A DNA stretch of 55,107 nucleotides, taken from NCBI GenBank assembly GCA_022791815.1, contig JAAVZU010000072.1, positions 1 through 55,107 on the forward strand. The letters are read 5' to 3'. The notes below the pieces were generated by a model. It worked only from the letters and a program-made list of their open reading frames with translations. It had not been told where the DNA came from and did no database searches. Made by a program: the position numbers and the translations under genes. The DNA comes from Lachnospiraceae bacterium (GTDB lineage Bacteria; Bacillota; Clostridia; Lachnospirales; Lachnospiraceae). This document shows, piece by piece, positions 52,304 to 55,107 of this stretch (the stretch's first letter is position 1; every line of letters starts with the position of its first letter).

Positions 52304-52318
52304 GACGAACGGATTTTC

Positions 52319-52347
52319 TTGAAATAGAAAAAAATCAGGTATATAAT
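52319..52347 (+). promoter_or_regulatory. Promoter of the MerR-type gene
   Basis: TTGAAA (52319-52324), a 17-bp spacer and TATAAT (52342-52347), about 130 bp upstream of the ATG. The normal 17-bp spacing argues against classical MerR twisting activation here. Confidence 0.65.
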
Positions 52348-52477
52348 CTTAAGTAGTAGATTAGTGCATTGTATCGTTTAGATGAAAGTCAACGAGACAG
52401 TACACTAGGTATTTTGGACAAGCTCCAATGCCAGATATCTAGGAATCAAGTCAATTATGTTAGTAGGAGGGACGCGT

Positions 52478-53074
52478 ATGAGCCATACCAGATATATCAT
52501 ATCTGACGCATCCAAGCAGCTTGAGGTAGAACCTCATGTACTTCGGTACTGGGAGGAGGAATTACAGCTTGATATACCTCGAAATGCAATGGGTCATCGT
52601 TACTACCGAGAAGAAGAACTAACTACAATCCGAGGAATAAAAAAGTTAAAAGAACAAGGTTTTCAATTGAAGGCAATTAAGCTAATATTACCAAGCATAG
52701 ACAAGATAGAAAAGCTTCCAGAAGAAGCTAGAAAACGTTTATGCAGTGAACTAAATGAGAAAATAGCAGATCAGGAAAAAACCAGTCTTATTTTACATAC
52801 TGAAATGAATATAAATCAAGGGAACCAACAGGAACAAAAAATGGAGCAATTCCAGACAATTATGACAAGAATTATTCAAAATGCACTTGTTGAGACAAAT
52901 AAGAATTTGTCAAAGGATGTTTCAAAAGAAGTTACAACTTCCGTTGTAAAAGCAGTAGATTATCAATTCCGTATGCATGAGGAACGGGAGGAAGCACATT
53001 ATCGGAAGATAGATGAAGCAATTCGCAACTGTCAAAAGAAAAAAAAGAGGAAGGGATTGTTTCATAGGAGATAA
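52478..53074 (+). CDS. MerR family transcriptional regulator
   Basis: A 198-aa protein with a winged-helix MerR domain at the N-terminus: ISDASKQLEVEPHVLRYWEE, then GHRYYREEELTTIRGIKKLK and QGFQLKAIKLILPS. A long Glu/Gln/Lys-rich helical region follows and a very basic end (KKKKRKGLFHRR). It lacks the usual cysteine or drug-binding C-terminal domain, resembling the RacA/YyaA-like or division-linked MerR proteins with coiled-coil tails. AGGAGG is 7 nt before ATG 52478, which I prefer over an in-frame ATG at 52457. The role is unknown. Confidence 0.85.
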   Translation: MSHTRYIISDASKQLEVEPHVLRYWEEELQLDIPRNAMGHRYYREEELTTIRGIKKLKEQGFQLKAIKLILPSIDKIEKLPEEARKRLCSELNEKIADQEKTSLILHTEMNINQGNQQEQKMEQFQTIMTRIIQNALVETNKNLSKDVSKEVTTSVVKAVDYQFRMHEEREEAHYRKIDEAIRNCQKKKKRKGLFHRR

Positions 53075-53091
53075 AGGATTTCAAATATTAA

Positions 53092-53148
53092 AAAGAAAAG
53101 GAAGTAAGTCAATCATATTTGTAATGAAAGACTTACTTCCTTTTCTTT
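53092..53148. terminator. Bidirectional terminator
   Basis: AAAGAAAAGGAAGTAAGTC pairs perfectly with GACTTACTTCCTTTTCTTT (19 bp), with A/T runs at the stem base, between the convergent MerR and DUF1858 genes. Confidence 0.9.
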
Positions 53149-53163
53149 ACAAGTTTGTTTATC

Positions 53164-53367
53164 TTATGCTTCGCTAATTGCCTTATTTAATTCTGCAACA
53201 ACTTCATCTGCATCAATTTGGTGTACGATACAAGCTTCTTCCAAGCTTTCACCTTGAGAAGAAGGGCATCCAAGACAATGCATGCCTGCGTTTAATAATA
53301 CTGGAACGACACGTTGATCCATATTTAAAATTTCACCAATCAACATATCCTTGGTAATTGTAGCCAT
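53164..53367 (-). CDS. DUF1858 domain protein
   Basis: A 67-aa protein starting [20 protein letters not shown], with the DUF1858 core [17 protein letters not shown]: the family signature with a CxxC pair. These small proteins are called hybrid-cluster-protein-associated redox disulfide proteins and probably handle thiol or metal-redox chemistry. TGGAGGA stands 7 nt before the ATG at 53367; an in-frame ATG at 53382 overlaps the ribosome site. The nearby ferredoxin fits an anaerobic redox setting, but no hybrid cluster protein is in the window. Confidence 0.85.
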   Translation of the reverse strand: MATITKDMLIGEILNMDQRVVPVLLNAGMHCLGCPSSQGESLEEACIVHQIDADEVVAELNKAISEA

Positions 53368-53421
53368 AATAAAATCCTCCATTTCTTTAATTAGTGTAAC
53401 TATTAAGAATCAAAAACAGTT

Positions 53422-53452
53422 GTAACAGTTCAGCCAGGAGATGACCTGTTAC
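53422..53452. repeat. GTAACAG...CTGTTAC inverted repeat
   Basis: GTAACAG (53422-53428) and CTGTTAC (53446-53452) form a 7-bp inverted repeat with a 17-nt loop, in the upstream region of the DUF1858 gene. The nine-base AACTGTTAC (or its complement) also occurs at 50139-50147 and 54492-54500. Confidence 0.4.
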
Positions 53453-53835
53453 GTATAGTTACTTAACTTACATAGGATAAGTTGTAAATTGCAACTGTAA
53501 ATGTAAGTGCTGTCTTTCATTATAAGCGAACATAAAAAACACGTCAAGGTCTTATTCTTTCAATAAATAATCAAAAAATAAAATAGGAATGTGGTTGCCC
53601 CTATGAATGAAAGACTCGATGTTACCATGAATACCGCAGATGTAAACAGTAACATCAACTCCTTCATAGTAACTTGTAAAAAAAACCACTTGTATTGTGA
53701 AGGGATTTGTATTAGAATGTAGGAGAAGGTTAATCGTGAGAGCGTCAATAATATGGATAGCAGTCTTTTTATAGACGATTTTGCGATAGGTTTAAGAATG
53801 CTTGCATTATGCAGATAATTAAAGGAGGAAATATT
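53453..53835. other. Gene-free stretch between the DUF1858 and ferredoxin genes
   Basis: No ORF with a ribosome site is visible. It should hold the ferredoxin promoter; TTGCGA at ~53782 has no convincing -10 partner, so I leave the promoter unassigned. Confidence 0.4.
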
Positions 53836-54003
53836 ATGGCATTTGTAATTAACGATTCATGTATCAGTTGTGGAACATGTGCTGGAGAGTGTCCAGTAAA
53901 TGCAATCGCTGAAGGATCAGGACAGTACGAAATTGATGAGAATACTTGTATTTCTTGTGGAACATGTGCTGGTGTTTGTCCAGTAGGTGCTATTTCTGAA
54001 TAA
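53836..54003 (+). CDS. 2[4Fe-4S] ferredoxin
   Basis: A 55-aa clostridial-type ferredoxin with two CxxCxxCxxxCP motifs (CISCGTCAGECP and CISCGTCAGVCP), each coordinating one [4Fe-4S] cluster, in a near-perfect internal duplication. It is a low-potential one-electron carrier for hydrogenase, pyruvate:ferredoxin oxidoreductase and similar enzymes. AAAGGAGG stands 8 nt before ATG 53836; the in-frame ATG at 53809 is upstream of that site. It is monocistronic and followed by a stem-loop repeat and a terminator. Confidence 0.96.
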   Translation: MAFVINDSCISCGTCAGECPVNAIAEGSGQYEIDENTCISCGTCAGVCPVGAISE

Positions 54004-54096
54004 TAGAGAAGAGTTCAGATTTAGAGAAAGACTTTAAATAAGACTGGTTTACACACCATAAGATGGATTATCATATTTATGATGTATGGTAGAGAT

Positions 54097-54127
54097 AGTA
54101 AACGGTTATGCCGTCTTTGGCAGCACA
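54097..54127 (+). repeat. Small stem-loop repeat, copy 2
   Basis: AGTAAACGGTT followed by ATGCCGTCTTTGGCAGCAC. It matches the copy at 12183-12212 in order and loop (GTCTTTGG) while stem bases differ, and again sits 3' of a gene just before a terminator. Confidence 0.45.
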
Positions 54128-54132
54128 TAAAT

Positions 54133-54172
54133 AAAAAAGAAGGATTTCCAATATGAGGAATCCTTCTTTTTT
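54133..54172. terminator. Terminator after the ferredoxin gene
   Basis: AAAAAAGAAGGATTTCC pairs with GGAATCCTTCTTTTTT (one bulge), with A/T runs at both ends, suitable for termination on both strands between convergent genes. Confidence 0.85.
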
Positions 54173-54195
54173 GTTTCTTTATTTCCATTTCATTA

Positions 54196-54435
54196 TCATT
54201 GCTTTGTTTTTCGTTGAGCATATATCTTGGCAAAAATTTCTTCTTCCGTTTCTGCATTTTTCTCAGTCTGGCTGTTATCATTTAAATTAAAAGCAGTTTG
54301 TTCGTTGACTTTTAGTGTATTGGTATTTGCAAGATATTCTAAACGTTCATCGCCAAGTTCATGTTCAAAAACTGTTTTTTCTGTCACTGCCACACTAAGT
54401 TCATTTACTAGATTGAATTTCTTATCTCTTTTCAT
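54196..54435 (-). CDS. Small charged protein of unknown function
   Basis: A 79-aa soluble protein, MKRDKKFNLVNELSVAVTEK and onward, acidic and Asn/Glu-rich, with no cysteine, membrane segment or motif I recognise. A good ribosome site (GGAGGGG, 8 nt from the ATG) and the terminator downstream support a real gene. It resembles small sporulation-time or stress proteins only in size. Confidence 0.65.
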   Translation of the reverse strand: MKRDKKFNLVNELSVAVTEKTVFEHELGDERLEYLANTNTLKVNEQTAFNLNDNSQTEKNAETEEEIFAKIYAQRKTKQ

Positions 54436-54491
54436 TGTATTATCCCCTCCGCCGTGTATGAATAGTTATATTAGTTGTATATTATTTGTTT

Positions 54492-54680
54492 GTAACAGTT
54501 TAGGTTACTATTATTTTACATTATTTCTTTTTATAAGTAAAGAAACAACTATTAAATGGTTACAAAATGGTTACATGTTCGGTTACAAGTGTGTAAAAGG
54601 TAAAATTTATAAATTAAAATCTGAATATAAAAATGTAACTTTTTTGTAACTAATGTCCAAAATAGGAAATTTGTAACAGA
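54492..54680. promoter_or_regulatory. Cluster of GTTAC/GTAAC motifs
   Basis: GTAAC or GTTAC occurs eight times in ~190 bp. Three direct GGTTACA copies at 54558, 54569 and 54581 are 11 and 12 bp apart (one helical turn), and further copies lie near 54492, 54503, 54635, 54646 and 54672. They lie between divergent genes and could be a binding array for a regulator. The rest of the 54436-54913 gap is AT-rich with no ORF. Confidence 0.35.
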
Positions 54681-54913
54681 AAACCCACAATAATACAAAG
54701 TATAAGTATAGTGTGATATATAAAGCAATAGAAACCTAAAGTTTAAAGAGTGGCTGTATGAAGGAATATTAGCAAAAATAACAATACGTATGTTCGGGGT
54801 TTTTAATTAAAAAAAAGTAAGGTAGAATTGTGTCATGAGCAAAAAGCTCAGTTTAGAGGAGAATTTAGTAAAAAAATTGGGTTATAAAAAATTAAAAAAC
54901 GGAGGAATTAATT

Positions 54914-55107
54914 ATGATGAATAAGAAATGGAAGAAAAAAACATTAACAGCAATGGTGGCAATGGCATTGATTATGCAGCAAATGGGAGCAAACAGTGTT
55001 GCTTATGCGAAAGAGAATGGGGAATACATAGAACAAGAAGAAAATACAGAATCCTTTGATGACTGTGATACAGAAGACGGTTGGGAGGATGCAGATGATA
55101 TAGAAGA
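54914..55107 (+). CDS. Secreted acidic protein, N-terminal part only
   Basis: An open frame cut by the window end (64 codons visible). It starts MMNKKWKKKTLTAMVAMALI and continues to a likely signal-peptidase site after SVAYA (~residue 33). The mature start is strongly acidic (EEDTE-like runs, DCDTEDGWEDADD). ACGGAGGAATTAATT gives a good ribosome site. It is probably a large cell-surface or secreted protein; no domain is visible yet. Confidence 0.7.
   Translation, partial: MMNKKWKKKTLTAMVAMALIMQQMGANSVAYAKENGEYIEQEENTESFDDCDTEDGWEDADDIE

Noticed and set aside
54227-54649. A 140-codon plus-strand ORF opposite the 79-aa gene
   Set aside because: It starts inside the antisense of a gene with a good ribosome site; Ser/Phe-rich translation is typical of a shadow frame.

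Overview
The window looks like chromosomal DNA from an anaerobic, spore-forming, gut-type Firmicute, most likely a Lachnospiraceae member. The evidence is the AT-rich composition, AGGAGG-type ribosome sites, strong TTGNNN-17-TATAAT promoters, a CotF-like spore coat protein, a flavodiiron protein, a small 2[4Fe-4S] ferredoxin, DUF1858 and LytTR/DUF3021 proteins. There is no rRNA, CRISPR array, phage module or intact insertion sequence. Two tRNAs (Gly-GCC, Gln-CTG) are present. The family assignment is inference from gene content.

Layout. 1-1.4 kb: debris of a mobile element (3' end of a large serine recombinase) and a frameshifted Rpn-type nuclease gene. 1.7-6 kb: flavodiiron protein, YfhO-type membrane protein, tRNA-Gly. 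6-12.2 kb: a LacI-type regulator, two near-identical palindromic operators, an SsuABC/TauABC-like ABC transporter and a cytoplasmic alkylsulfatase, which together form a regulated sulfate-ester uptake and hydrolysis unit. 12.4-17 kb: two small unknown proteins, PncC, a variant carbamate kinase and an ECF sigma/anti-sigma pair. 17.3-24.5 kb: a sigma-like protein without promoter-recognition regions, TraX, then DUF4178 / DUF350 / membrane-bound spermidine-synthase-like / metallophosphoesterase, with a convergent CapA. 24.7-32.5 kb: a LytTR-DUF3021-ABC transporter operon with 21-bp-spaced direct repeats in front, a decayed gene, a second (5'-truncated) sigma/anti-sigma pair and a MacB/FtsX-like ABC exporter. 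32.7-34.5 kb: Y-family DNA polymerase plus YolD-like protein behind a promoter with a LexA box in its spacer, then an FtsX relic. 34.6-39.6 kb (minus strand): pantothenate to CoA genes panG-like, panB, panC, a His-rich DUF2500 protein, panD and coaBC. 39.6-43.4 kb: gene relics (including a cysteine-rich KTR fragment), a MATE transporter and a cytoplasmic alpha-amylase. 43.9-47 kb: a secreted NlpC/P60-like hydrolase, two lipoproteins and a seven-codon relic of a further copy. 47-55 kb: CotF-like coat protein with a structured leader, tRNA-Gln, a GT-C-like membrane protein, deoB-deoD, a MerR regulator, DUF1858, ferredoxin, a small unknown protein and the start of a secreted acidic protein cut by the window end.

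The least explained signals are regulatory or architectural: two minus-strand genes (panD and cotF-like) whose Shine-Dalgarno is separated from the likely start by a hairpin; the LytTR-type repeats; the paired LacI operators; the truncated sigma-like protein; a structured leader before panB; a start-stop mini-ORF; and a recurrent GTTAC motif. I see no obvious defence island. The best candidates for a poorly described system are the sulfatase/ABC/LacI unit and the DUF4178-DUF350-SpeE-like cluster.
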